A stretch of 64,000 nucleotides of DNA from Blastobasis lacticolella. Its lineage: Eukaryota > Arthropoda > Insecta > Lepidoptera > Blastobasidae. A program made the position numbers and the translations under genes. A model generated the notes under the pieces. It did not search any database. It worked only from the letters and a program-made list of their open reading frames with translations, and was not told where the DNA came from. This document shows, piece by piece, positions 11,407-23,900 of the stretch (position 1 is its first letter; each line of letters begins with the position of its first letter). The DNA lies in contig LR990054.1 in the NCBI GenBank assembly GCA_905147135.1, positions 15,165,001-15,229,000 on the forward strand, in the 5' to 3' direction.

Positions 11407-11667
11407 GGCCGTGTGGTGCCCGGCAGAGTAGATTAGCACCAACCCCTTACACTCATGGGTGTCGTACAAGGCGACTAATGTTTTCGAGGCAAAAGATCAA
11501 GTGTCTCCGTAGTCTGGAAAATGGGCAGCAGCATTTTCCATTGTTATATTAAAACACTGCGATCTCCAACCCGCCTGCCAAGCGTGGAGATTATGGCAAT
11601 AACCTCCCCTTTCGTGGGAGAGGCCCTAAGTCCTGCAGTGGACTGTTACGGGCTGTAATGATGATGT
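11407..11667 (+). repeat. SINE-like family B, full copy
   Basis: Opens GGCCGTGTGGTGCCCGGCAG and closes CTGTTACGGGCTGTAATGATG, about 260 bp. Near-identical copies at 22540, 36989, 45934 and (reverse) 56232. The TGGCCGTGTGG start resembles a pol III A box, but the B box is not clear. No coding potential. Confidence 0.75.
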
Positions 11668-11789
11668 ATCTGTGAGAATCTGTGATTGGCTTTCTGATAC
11701 TTAAGTTTATTTCAAATCCATGTTACAACAGCTGTTGGTTTTCCTAAGTATAAATAAATAAAATTAAGGTTCCACTCTCTCTTCCGCAG

Positions 11790-11916
11790 GGCAAGTCGGT
11801 GATCCGTCCGATCGCGTTTAAGCCGCTGGGCGGGCGGCTGTCCGCCGGCGGCGAGCGGTACGGCTCCACGCCAGCGCTCACCAGCCGGCCACCCTCGCAC
11901 ATGACTATCTATGGAA
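11790..11916 (+). CDS. LZTS2: LZTS-like gene, first exon in window
   Basis: The acceptor is a good pyrimidine tract ending CTTCCGCAG at 11789, and the donor is GTGAGT at 11917. The exon starts in phase 0 and leaves one base. It encodes 42 residues (GKSVIRPIAFKPLGGRLS and onward, ending SHMTIYG). GC content jumps relative to the flanking intron, which helps to mark the exon. The upstream exon must end in phase 0 and is not in the window. Confidence 0.75.
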
Positions 11917-14900
11917 GTGAGTACCAACAACTTCTTTTTTACCTATCTAATATATCTAAACGGAGTAGATTATGTGTACATTATGTCGGGTTGTTTTTAA
12001 TTTTTCAGCTTTCTTAATGTCACGAGATTATTGTATGACAACTGTTTCCCGATTCAAATATAATGGTGTAAGCTACAATGTGCATTCAAAGCCACGAATA
12101 TGCCTGATGATCACATCATGGTGATGACATAATATGTTAGTTTAGTTGATGAATGCTAGTACAGACTGCACTAGTATTCGTCAACTAAACAAACATTCGA
12201 GCAATAACCTTGTAACTTTTTATTTTTTACTAGGCAGACATTTCTATCTCACCAGAGGGTAAAGTGACGACGCGGCGAAAATGGGGGCATGCCTGTCTAG
12301 AAACAGCCTATTCACTCTGGCCCTCAAGTTAAGATTATACCTACTGTTCGGGGATCACATTAGCATTAGTGGAAACAATAGGTAGAGCTCGTCTAGTCTA
12401 AAATGACGCGCCTCACTACTTAGTTAGTTGATTTCGATGTGTGAGTGCAAATATTGATAACGACACTTCATCTGTATGTTGAATTCAATGAATTCAATGA
12501 ACGACGCGTGCTCCTACGTTTGAATTTCACCGGCAACTGAATGACCAATTACAACGGCATTTGTATATGTATTGCGTCCATATTTTAAACTTGCTTGTGT
12601 GCGTTAATGCGATAGTGGGGCGCGTCATTTTAGATTAGACGAGCTCTACATCCTTCGACTTTTGCGAAATGCAAGAAGGACGCGCATATTCCTATATTTA
12701 TATTCTCCACTAGGCATCTTTAATGGTGAATCGATAGGGGTTTTTTGTAATTGGACTAGCCAGGCAATTGACCGCCACCTCACCTGGTGGTAAGTGACAT
12801 AACCGGGATATTGACGCCAAGATGATGAGTTGAGTACAGTTGCGTAGTGGCCGAGGTGGCGACCTCAACGTTTGACGTCTCACCTGACATTTCTACTTAC
12901 TTATCCTATGCTGATTTCTATGTGTGTTGTTATTGATGATGAAGACATAAATCACGTATACATATGGTTCAGGCTCGTCCGACGTCCGCGAGTCCCGCTG
13001 GTGCGGCTCCCCGCAGCCGGCGTCGCTGTCCGCGCTGCCGCCGCACGCCGCACACACCAGACACCACTCAGCGATCGTGTGAGTATCATGCTCAAGATTT
13101 TATCATCTTTCTGGGGTTAACTCCTGGTTACGCGAGGGCCAGGGTTCCGCCTTCCTACTCCTCTTGGTCCACTTCACTCGGTCTTCGCCGCGCACACCAG
13201 GCACCACTCGGCGATCGTGTGAGTATCATGATCAAGATTTCTTTATGCCAATCGGTATCGAAGCGGCACTGGTCTTGCCTTGCTTGCGAGACCGATCAAC
13301 CGGGAACAGAATGGGTGGCCGTTTCGTACTTTGAGTGGTCGTTTCGTATGTTGTACTCTCCAGGGAGCTCAGGGACTTCAGCACAGCAATGGACTGGCCA
13401 CTCGTTAGGTGTGCCTCCTAATACCGTTGGCGAAGCGAGGTTGACCAAGGTCTTCCGCTTCGGACCCTGAGACTAGCTGAACAGTCTCGGAAGCCGATTG
13501 GTATATCCGTACCGTATATTATTATTAATCGGTACACATACAGGCAAGAGGGCCCGCCTATGTACACTCTCATCCAATACGTTGCCAACCTCGCTAAAAC
13601 ATTGGGACACGCTGTTCTTTTAGGTCCCTCCACCGCCAAAAGCTACGTTTCTCCCCAAGGAGCACTGAAGGATTGAGGGAAATATTTTTAAGAACTGCGG
13701 ATCAAACTTTTGACAGCTTCAGCGCGGAGTTTTGGCATCTACAACAATATTGGAAAGTTAACTACCAGTACCTACACGTGTGCCTAATGGCTATCCTGGA
13801 TTTGCTGTTTTTCTTCGAAATTGGGTTTGTCCGCCCTCTTATATTTTCTTGAGCCACTCCATGTTACATTATGATATTAATAGCAGCCTATAAACACTAT
13901 ATTTCGTCTCAAAGTGAGATATAAGAAAAAATAATCAATGGTCCAATCCCTTATTTACGCTGGTACGTTGTTTGTATCATACCAATAATACCAATATTGA
14001 CATAAATAACTAAAAAACTAAATAAAATACGATGCAAGACTATAGCAACGCAAAGAAACATACAATCATAACAATAACTATACTGTTTTTTTAACTGAAT
14101 ACTTCAAATGCCCTTGAGTTGAATCCATTAAACAAAAAACTCCAGGGCTCAATAAGCATTTTGTATGATAATTGAGGAAACAATAGCCTTTTTCAAAATA
14201 AAGAGTCGGTTTGTGTGCTTGCATACCGTGTTATTGTTTTACAAGGATTTTATGCTTAGCAGTGTTTTTCGAGTATGAGTCTTGTATGAGTATGCCAGAC
14301 TAGTCAGCAATATCGGTTATAAATAGTCATATCGAAGTGTGGGGTGCTAAATGTATCAGGAAATAGTATGAGGGGGAAAGTCGGTCGGTCTATGGCTGGG
14401 TATAATATAGCCATGGCATAGGTATAGATATTTTGTACAATATTCATACATACGACCTGAGTGTTTCAATGGTCAACATGCCGGTCTGCCACGCAAGAGG
14501 TCCCGGGTTCGATTCCCGGCCGGGCAGAAATTGAAATGGTGAATTTTAATTTCTGTTACGGGTCTGGGTGTTCTATGTATAATAAGTATGTATTTAAAAA
14601 AAAGTATTTAAGTAGTATATCAGTTATCTAGCACCCATAGCACAAGCTTTGCTTAGTTTGGGGCTAGATGGCGCTGTGTGAATTTGTCCACGAATATTCA
14701 TTTATTCATTCATTCATTCATACCTATACCCATACATACACAGTCATACTCCCACCCGTGTCCCGCAGTGATAAGGGTCAAAAAGTTATCGAGTGAGGAG
14801 GAAGGGAGAGAAGGAGGTATAATATGCGTGGTAAATGGTGAACCCAAATTTAATGTACTTATTTAGTATCTACCTTACCTATAAAACAATTTAGCACAGT

Positions 14901-17900
14901 ATTTTAGCAGCTACGTTGTTAATTTTTTATTTTCGCGGAAGCGGCGCAAATCGGTTTTCAATAAAAACAGTAAAAACCAAGCGTCACTAATGGCCGTCCG
15001 TGGAGAATACCAAAACGGTTACCGTAGGTTAGTAACAGTGTTAGGTTTTGCGCAGCCGAGCTACTTAGCCGTTTCGCACCAAGAAAATAATCAATAATCT
15101 TTCTTCTTTTTTCGGACGCCTTTTAACTAGGTGTAAATCGAATACGTGACTCGATCAGTTTGCCGAGGAAATTATAGTTTGGTTAGGTGATTGATTAAGC
15201 CGTGATTTGGGACACCTTTCACGATTACCTCTATAGAAGTCGTCGGTAAATGAGTTTGCACATATCGGCTAGTTAAAGTAAATAAATACATAAATAAAAA
15301 GCATTTATTACACTACTCGTAAATCACATGTCACATTCATATAAGAAAAGGAAATAATCATAAATTACAATGACAGCGGTAACGACGATATAGTATAGTG
15401 TTTTATCGTTACCCGTGCCATGAGAAGTTGTGCAAAGAGGTAACACCTCAGCATAAGCCGTGGCTGCTGCCATAGCGCTGGTTTTCAGTTTGCCCTTCAG
15501 TAAAACACGGACGAAAGTGACACAAAAATACATACAAAAGTAAATTAGATAATAAAATATAATAAACACAAAGTACAACCAATAAATATAATGTCTTAAG
15601 TGTACAACGTGTAATACGGAGGATATTAGTAGTCTAGCATCCATAACAGTACATATGCAATTTTTGTGTTTCAATGTTGTTTTGTGGCGTCCAGTTGATA
15701 ATAAATGAATAATTTATTTATTTATAACACAAGCTTTGCTTACTTTGGGGCTAGATGGCGCTGTGTGAATTGCGCAAGCATGTATTATATTATTTATTAT
15801 TAAAGTAGTTCGGATTCGCAGAGCATCGTCTCTGTCGCACGCGTGTGTCTGTCGCTTATTTTACGGGCGATGGTTGTTTCGACCGGATTCATAAAACTAA
15901 CACGAACAAAAATTGCTCACTTTCTACTTGTACCACTACTTATAACTTCATCCAATTGATGAAGAACCAATCTCAATTTAGCCGTGTCCCTGTCATGCTT
16001 TTTTTATGTTATGTCGCTACATTGAGTTGACCAAGAAAGTTATAGTGACATGGATTGATAATTTATTTTCATCTCTTGGTAGGACTCTGCCAAGCCAGAG
16101 GAGTCCGCCTGGGCTTCGATTCTGGTACGGAAATCGTCTCAGTTGCAGTAACATTACAATTGCATCGCATGTCAAACGTGTGATTGTTATTCAAATGACA
16201 GATGTTGAGTTGCAACTTTCACGTGATTGTTATTCAAATGACAGATGTTGACTTGCAACTTTCATGAGTTCGAACTTTTCCACAATTCGATTTCTGGTAC
16301 TTTAGTTGCATTATGGTTTTATATGGCTGTTGGTACTCCAATAAATAAATAAATTACTAAGTTGCATCTTTCTTAGTTGTCAAACTGCCTTAAATTCTGT
16401 CAACGAAAACGTGTCAAAGGTCGAACAATAATTTAACTGCAATTTAACTGGGATGATGCTGGCACTGACTCGATACCTCGACGTAGTTATAGTAACATCA
16501 CAGTTACATTGCAACATAATAACAACTGCATTGCACACCAGAATCGGTACCCTGGGTGAGTATCACCGCCTTATTTATTTCTGCCGCCAAGCAACAATGC
16601 TTCAACTGTTGTGTTCCGGTTTGAAGGATAAGGTAGCCAGCGAAATTACAGGCATTTCGTCTTAGTCCTCACTGTGAAGACGCACCTGGGTACCGATTCT
16701 GGTGTGCAATGCAGTTGTTGTTATGTTGCAATGTCAGCCCCAGCCTCATCCCAGTTAAATTTGACACGTTTTCGTTAACAGAATTGAAGGCAGTTTGACA
16801 ACTAAGAAAGATGCAACTTAGTAATTTATTTATTTATTTTTTGGAGTTCCAACAGCCATATAAAACCATAATGCAAAGTAACAACTAAAACGAATTGTGG
16901 AAAAGTTGGAACTCATGAAAGTTGCAACTCAACATCTGTCATTTGAATAACAATCACACGTTTGACATGCGATGCAATTGTAATGCTACTGCAACTGAGA
17001 CGATTTCCGTACCAGAATCGAAGCCCTGCGATTCTACATTGTTACCTGCAACCTAAATGTATGAATTTTAGATGCCATATGCGACAGTTACCACTTACCA
17101 TCAGGTGGGCTGTCTGCTCGTTTGTCACTGAATAGCAAAAAAAAATAAGTAACTGCAAGTACATCAATTAGGTACCGCTATTACGCCCGAATACTAACAT
17201 TCTTCTTAGCTTTAAGGGCTCCTTAAAGATCATGCTGTTACTTTTAAATCTTTGACATTCAAAAGGAATAGCATGATATCTAATAAACATTTAAACTTAA
17301 AAGAGACATTCGAGTATTCGGGCGTTAGTCAAACACTGGTTTTTAATTGATTGCGTCGAATCTATTCGAAAAGTCATTGACTTTACCAACGCTTGCAAGC
17401 GAACCATTGCACTGTGTATTTACGGACAGTTGCCTCTCATAATTGTTGGAGATATTGTAGTTGTAGATTTGTAAATCTTTTTTAAGATGCGAAGTCATTC
17501 GAGTGCCGAGTGAGAGTAAAAGATAACTTTGAATCTGTTCCGTACTTACTAGCTGTCGCCCGCGACTTGGCCGCGTAAAATTTGGTGAAGCACTTCTCGC
17601 GAAAACAATACTGAATTTGGTGGTAAATAATGTACAGTTCAAGAGCGTCAGTGCCCTGACCAGCTTAAGAATCATTCCTGTGCAGTGCTGGGTCAAAGAC
17701 GAGATCTTTGGGCCTAAGAGACAGCTAATTTTAGCAAACTTATTTTAGCATTTTATATTCACGTCGGGGCATCGACTTCTCCTTTATAAGGCTCAAGTCA
17801 GACCCTATTTGGAGTATTGCTCCCGTCTATGGGCGGGAGCACCGGCATGTCAGCTTGGTCCTTGTGACTCGATCCAAAAGCGCGCTGTGAGAATTGTCGA

Positions 17901-20900
17901 TGATACTATGCTCACAAGTGGTATTGAGCCGCTGAATCAGCGGAGGGATTTCGCCTCCCTTTGTGTGTTCTACCGCTTGTACAACGGTGTTTGTTCTCAA
18001 GAACTGTTTGACATGATGCCTACAGCTACATTCTATTATCGCACCGCTCGTCACCGACAGGGAGTTCATGCTCACACCTTGGAGCCAAATTGGTCGCGAA
18101 CCGCAAACAAATTGGTTGGACCGCACAGCGGTTCCAAAGGAACTTTCTCCCACGCACACTAAGGTTGCGGAATGAGCTACTTGGAGAGCTTTTCCCTGGA
18201 GAGTACAACATGGCGTTCTTCAAGAAAAGGGTGAAAAGGTTTTTACGGGGTCGGCAACGCGTGGGTGATGCCCCTGGTATTGCATACATCAAAAAGCTGC
18301 GGTGACTGCTTACCATCAGGCGGGCCGTAAGCTTGTTTGCCACCTTAGTGTGCACCTAATACCCAGCATACTATTGTAGCTGCAATGGAAAATTTTCTTG
18401 AATTGGTAATACACTGATGCTCTTGTACTGTACAGTGAATGTATTATTTTGAGATAGCTACAACACCACAAAATCCATTCAGATTTGTTGGAAGCAATAA
18501 CAAACATCCAAACCAAGCATCAAACATATTAATAGGAAGTAGATGAGGTAAGAGACATTATCCATTCCGTTTGTATTATAATGTAGATCGCATATTTATT
18601 GCATTGTTTTACTACAGGAATCGGCCATAACAATCACAATTCGTGACTCACATATTTACATCCTACTGTACTTTACATGTGTCATTTTTACTTGCGATTC
18701 TACGCAGATTTCATTGTTTTGTCATTTACATACAAACACGTTTTTATTTGAGCAGGATTGGCTAGTGGCGTTTTTTATTCAGAATATACGTACCTACTGG
18801 ACTTATAACGAATGTAGGTAGTAATGAAATAGTTTATAGACTGTGCAGGGAACATAATAACTACTGTTGACACTTAACACCACAACGTCTGTTAGACGTA
18901 AAAGGCCAATTAAACTTATTAGCGTCCAGAAGACAGTGTGACGTCACTGGGTCTAATCGGCCATTCGTGAATGGCGCTTAATAGTGGCGGTAAAATGCTG
19001 CAGCTAGCACCCATCGTTGTTTACTAATTGTGTTACATCATTGTGTCTGTTTTATTTATAATTTTTAGTTACAATGCAGACGAGTAAAATACACTACTTA
19101 CTTAGCCACATTCAATAACTACGTTTTGTTTTATGCTCTATCATAAATCTCTATAATTTAAGATTAAAATAATGAGGAGTTTTCCAGTAGGTATTGATAG
19201 TTAGTTTCAAAAAGCATCAATAGATGGCTCTCCTACAATTTTGGTAATCTTTTTATTATCTGTATGATGGTGGCACTGATTTTAGGCAGCCAACTAATAT
19301 TAAACTTAAAAATAAAATGTTTATTAATATAAACATAACTGTTAAAGGTTGAACGAAGTGTAAAAAGAAATATTTATTGAAGTTGGCACTATGTTCCATT
19401 ATTATTACAACCTCTAAAATGGTTGAAAACTATTGACAAATACACTATTATCCAATACAACGTACCCAGTGTTTATATCCTGTTTGCTAAGAACCTATTT
19501 CAAGCGATTATCAATTACCAAAATTGTCGAGGTGCCATCTAGTGAGTGGCTAAGAATGCTTTAGTTACCTATTGGAAAACTGCTCATTAAATCTAAGATT
19601 TAAGAACGGCGGTAATATTTATTACAAAAATTGATTCGATTCACATTTATTTTAAACTATAATCTTCAAACACTTTATTGAACAAATCTGAATACTAAAC
19701 CTTAACAATAGATTACAACAAATTAAAAAAAACCTTACCCTCACAAAACAAAGCCCCTTAATTTGACTTGCCTGGAGATAAAAAATTTGATCTTCGGGGG
19801 GAATTTGAAATAATAATAATTTTTCCTACGCAAATCTGTCTACTTACATGTAGGTATACCCAAATAATTTAATCGTCGTCTATTAGAACAAATTATATCC
19901 GTTACGCTAACAACATTACGCAAGCATGCTGTTATGATTTACATTACCATTTCGCACTCACGTATCTCACGCTAAACGAAACACAAATATGCATAAATAT
20001 TTAAATTATCAATGCAATCGGCGTCATTTTAGCCCCGCGGCATCGGCGCGTGCGCTGCCGTCATGCATTCACTCACATTCATACCATACACATCGCGAGT
20101 ACCATCGCGGGTTGTCGCGTGTGAACGCGCCTTTAGTTTTTATTTTTATTTTCTTGCTCTTTACTGGCCAGGCTTTAATTTTTTTAAATATTACTCTTTA
20201 GTGTCGCAGAAAAGAGATTCCTAATTGTGAATTTATTTGAAATTTGAATTTCTAGTCGGTGTCTTTGGTGGTGTGCGAAATTGTTACACTATGGAGTTTC
20301 GGTTCGAATTTTGAATTTGATTGGAATTGGATTCGCTAGCTATGTATAGGTGAGTTTCAACCCTTTAAAAGACCACTCCTTGTATTGTGCCCTCTCCACA
20401 TTAGTAAAGAGTTTTGCCACAATATCTAGTCCAGCAGAACTGGTATGGGCTGTTGATGATAATCTGATTTCAAACGCAGCGTTTACTTCCATTTGTAGAA
20501 AAGTGATAACTGTAATTAGTAGTATGGCATCTAGTTATCTGCTGTTTATCTATCGAGATGCTTAAATTCATTTAATTGTTATGCGACACCTACTTAACTA
20601 TACAAATTCGCACGTGCAAAAAGTATAAAATAATACATACCTATGCTTTATTAGATATAAATGCGTAAAGTTTGATTAAACAGAAGTTAATAAAACTTAA
20701 GCTCTCCTCCGATTTGTCTCGCATTTTCTTTACCTACTCAGTTATACAAACAAAAAAAATTCCTTGCTTTCAGTTCCAGTTATCATCACATTATCAAATT
20801 TTAATGTTGATTTTGGGCGGTGTATGCCATGTGGATTATTTTCTTGACTACGTTACGTGGAATTTACTTTTCGTCATAGTTCAAGCTGTCCATACAGTTT

Positions 20901-23900
20901 AACCGTGACAAATAGACAACGCTATTTTTAATTTATTATGTGTATCTACTAAATAATAACTTATAAACGTAATGTTTTAAACTGTCGCGATTATAATCAC
21001 ACATTTTAAAGGTATGTTCCGGGTTGTCTGAAATATCGGGCTCCTCGTAAACAAGGGTACGCGGTAAGAAACCCGAAACATAATTTTAAAATGAATTTAT
21101 AAACGCGTGTCGTACAGTCGAGTTCATTAATATGTGAGCATTGCCAAGGCTCCAAATATAAATGTACATGAAAGGGTACTTATATATCTGAGCAGATGTA
21201 CATATGTTTGATTGATCAATCTGTAAATGGAAGGGTACTTATATATCTGACCAGATGTAAGTACATATGTTTGATTGATAAATCTGCTCATATACATAAG
21301 GACCCTTCCATGTACATTTATTTTTGAAGCCTTGGTAATGCTCACATATTAATGAACTCGACTGTACATATAATGCCACGCAATGTTATAAGAAGCAGAC
21401 AGCTAAAGGACTTCTATAGAACAGAAAATGGGCAGCAGCTACTTTGGCCAATCACAGCTTCTGCCAGGCTCCGGTTTACTGATGCTCCTCCTGCACTTTG
21501 CCCGGCCTTCAGTCATAAACAGATAACTCTCGTTCCCCACTCAGCGATGTCAATCCATCGCTTGTTGGGCCTCCCGCGGGACCTCTTACCTAATAAAATA
21601 TATACATAGTATAAAACAAACAAAGCGTTTCCCGCCGTCTGTCCCTATGTATCTATGTATGTATCAATTTACGCTTAGATCTTTTAAACTACGCAACGTA
21701 TTTTAATACCGTTTTCAACAATAGATAGAGTGATTCAAGAGGAATGTTTATAAACAGGATAAAAAGGGTAGGTAGGGGTAAAATAACTACGCGAATTAAG
21801 TCGCGCCTGGACCACTAGTAAATAATAAATAAAGGTTTAGGCACCTCTTTCTCACGTATCCTTGGGGCTTACGCAGCGTGACCAAACAGCGCAGGCGAGC
21901 ATCTTCCATCTTATCCGCCATATCTTGCCTAATCCTGGGTCATGGTCAAGCGGACCCCGGGCCGTCGTGCGCGAGAGCACAACCAGGACATTAAAGCTAA
22001 GAAGAATATATTATTAATAACCAACGTGACGTAAAACAAAAACAAAACAAAAGCGCATCGTAAAATAAAACAAAATGTTGAATCTAGGCTGTGCGTCCGA
22101 TTGCAAAACAACAACACAGGACGGCGCGATCTCATCGTTTTGCTATTTCCTTTGATATCTGAACCTTATCAAAAGCGGTCTAGTTGCTGTATCCGTTTTG
22201 TTTTCTCTTCAATTGCATAGCCCGGTGGGCAGTTAATGTTGTTTACATGCCTACTATATTAACGGTTTCATACGATTTCAGGCGTACGAAATGTAACCAT
22301 TTTTTTACGAATTAATCGCGGTATTTTATGCCGACGTTTCACTTCACGGTACATTTTCATATTCACGGCTAGACTGGTGACATTTGCCTTTGAAAGGAAC
22401 AATTGTATGTTGTTTCAGACGTTAATTAAATCTGGCTTACATTGGCTTACGTCATAGGAGGACATAGGTACGGCCTATTCTTTGACTTTGTACGATTATA
22501 ATATGATACATATACATGTACATGTATATATATATATGTTGGCCGTGTGGTGTCCGGCAGAGTAGAATAGCACCAACCCCTTACAGTCTTGGGTGTCGTA
22601 CAAGGCGACTAATGTTTTCGAGGCAAAAGATCAAGTCTCCGTAGTCTGGAAAATGTGCAGCTGCATTTTCCATTATTATATTTAAACACTGCGATCTCCA
22701 ACCCGCCTGCCAAGCGTGGAGATTATGGCAATAACCTCCCCTTTCGTGGGAGAGGCCCTAAGTCCTGCAGTGGATTGTTACGGGCTGTGATGATGAATAT
22801 GATACTAGCGACCCGCTGCGGCTTCGCACGGGTGTTCTCGGGGGTTCTTTAGGTAATATATGTATGTTTTATACATATAAACCTTCCGATAGAAATTCTC
22901 TAACTGATTGTGAAAAGCGCATCATTATCCGTTGCATGGTTTAGGAGGAGTCCGCGGAAATACAGACAGGCGCGGAAAGCGACTTTATTTCAAACTATTT
23001 ATGTAAGGATAAGGTTAAAAAAGAAACCAAGGGCTAAGTTAGTGAACCATAAACTCTGTGTTATGGTATTTTACAATTCTTTTGTCGATGTTTTTATATT
23101 GTTTTTGCCCTCTATTCTGTGGTCTATAACAACCAATTTAGACAAATCGCACCTATTCATACAGTATCTTAACCGTCATCACGTTTTTTATATAAAACAA
23201 GAGTATTCAATATAAACAACTTGCACCTTTTCATTGGCTCTAAACCGTAATCATGTGTCTTTATATAAGTACAAAATAACAGTATTATATACTTATTGTA
23301 AAAATATCGTTTTTTATTTTTGCCACCTGCTACCTAGATCATTTGTATTGCAAAACGAAGTTACACTTGTAATTAGTGTAGGCCCAATTTAATGAGGCAA
23401 TTAATGTCTCCATTGAACAAGACGCAGACAATAGTCACAAACAAGTGTTAAGAAGTGTGACGGTCCCAGCATTAGCACAACACCAAAGAATAGAATAGAC
23501 GCAAATAAGTTTGCGAAACACGTTACAACCAGCCACATAGCAAACTAGTTAATTGTGTAATAAGTATGATAATGTACATACGAGCCACATAGTACTGTCT
23601 TTGATTCCTGGGCTTATAGGTAGCGTAGATAGAGACGTCTTTGATCGATTTCATTTGAAGGACGTCCCTCTTTCTCTCGTCTTCTAAACTTTGTGCTGAC
23701 AGCAACCCTTGTCTCTCTAAATCTACTACAAAAATGTGTTGTATCCTATAAAGGAGATAGTACTGACTAAGCCCTAAGGTATAAGAAATCGTAAGTATTT
23801 GGTAGAATGGGGTTTGATGTGCGAAGTTAGATTGATCACTTAATGTTCTCTATTCAAGTGTTACTTTTTTGCTAACAAATCCCGCCTTTTATCTTACAAC

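Noticed and set aside
12964..13470. 168-codon + strand frame over the duplicated LZTS exon
   Set aside because: It is in a different frame from the exon and runs through intron; the phase-consistent exon reading explains the sequence better.
14455..14530. tRNA-Gly-like sequence
   Set aside because: Good box B, but the acceptor stem is broken and it is fused to the SINE C tail.
15324..15674. 116-codon - strand frame with hydrophobic runs
   Set aside because: AT-rich intron, no family resemblance, no sign of splicing.
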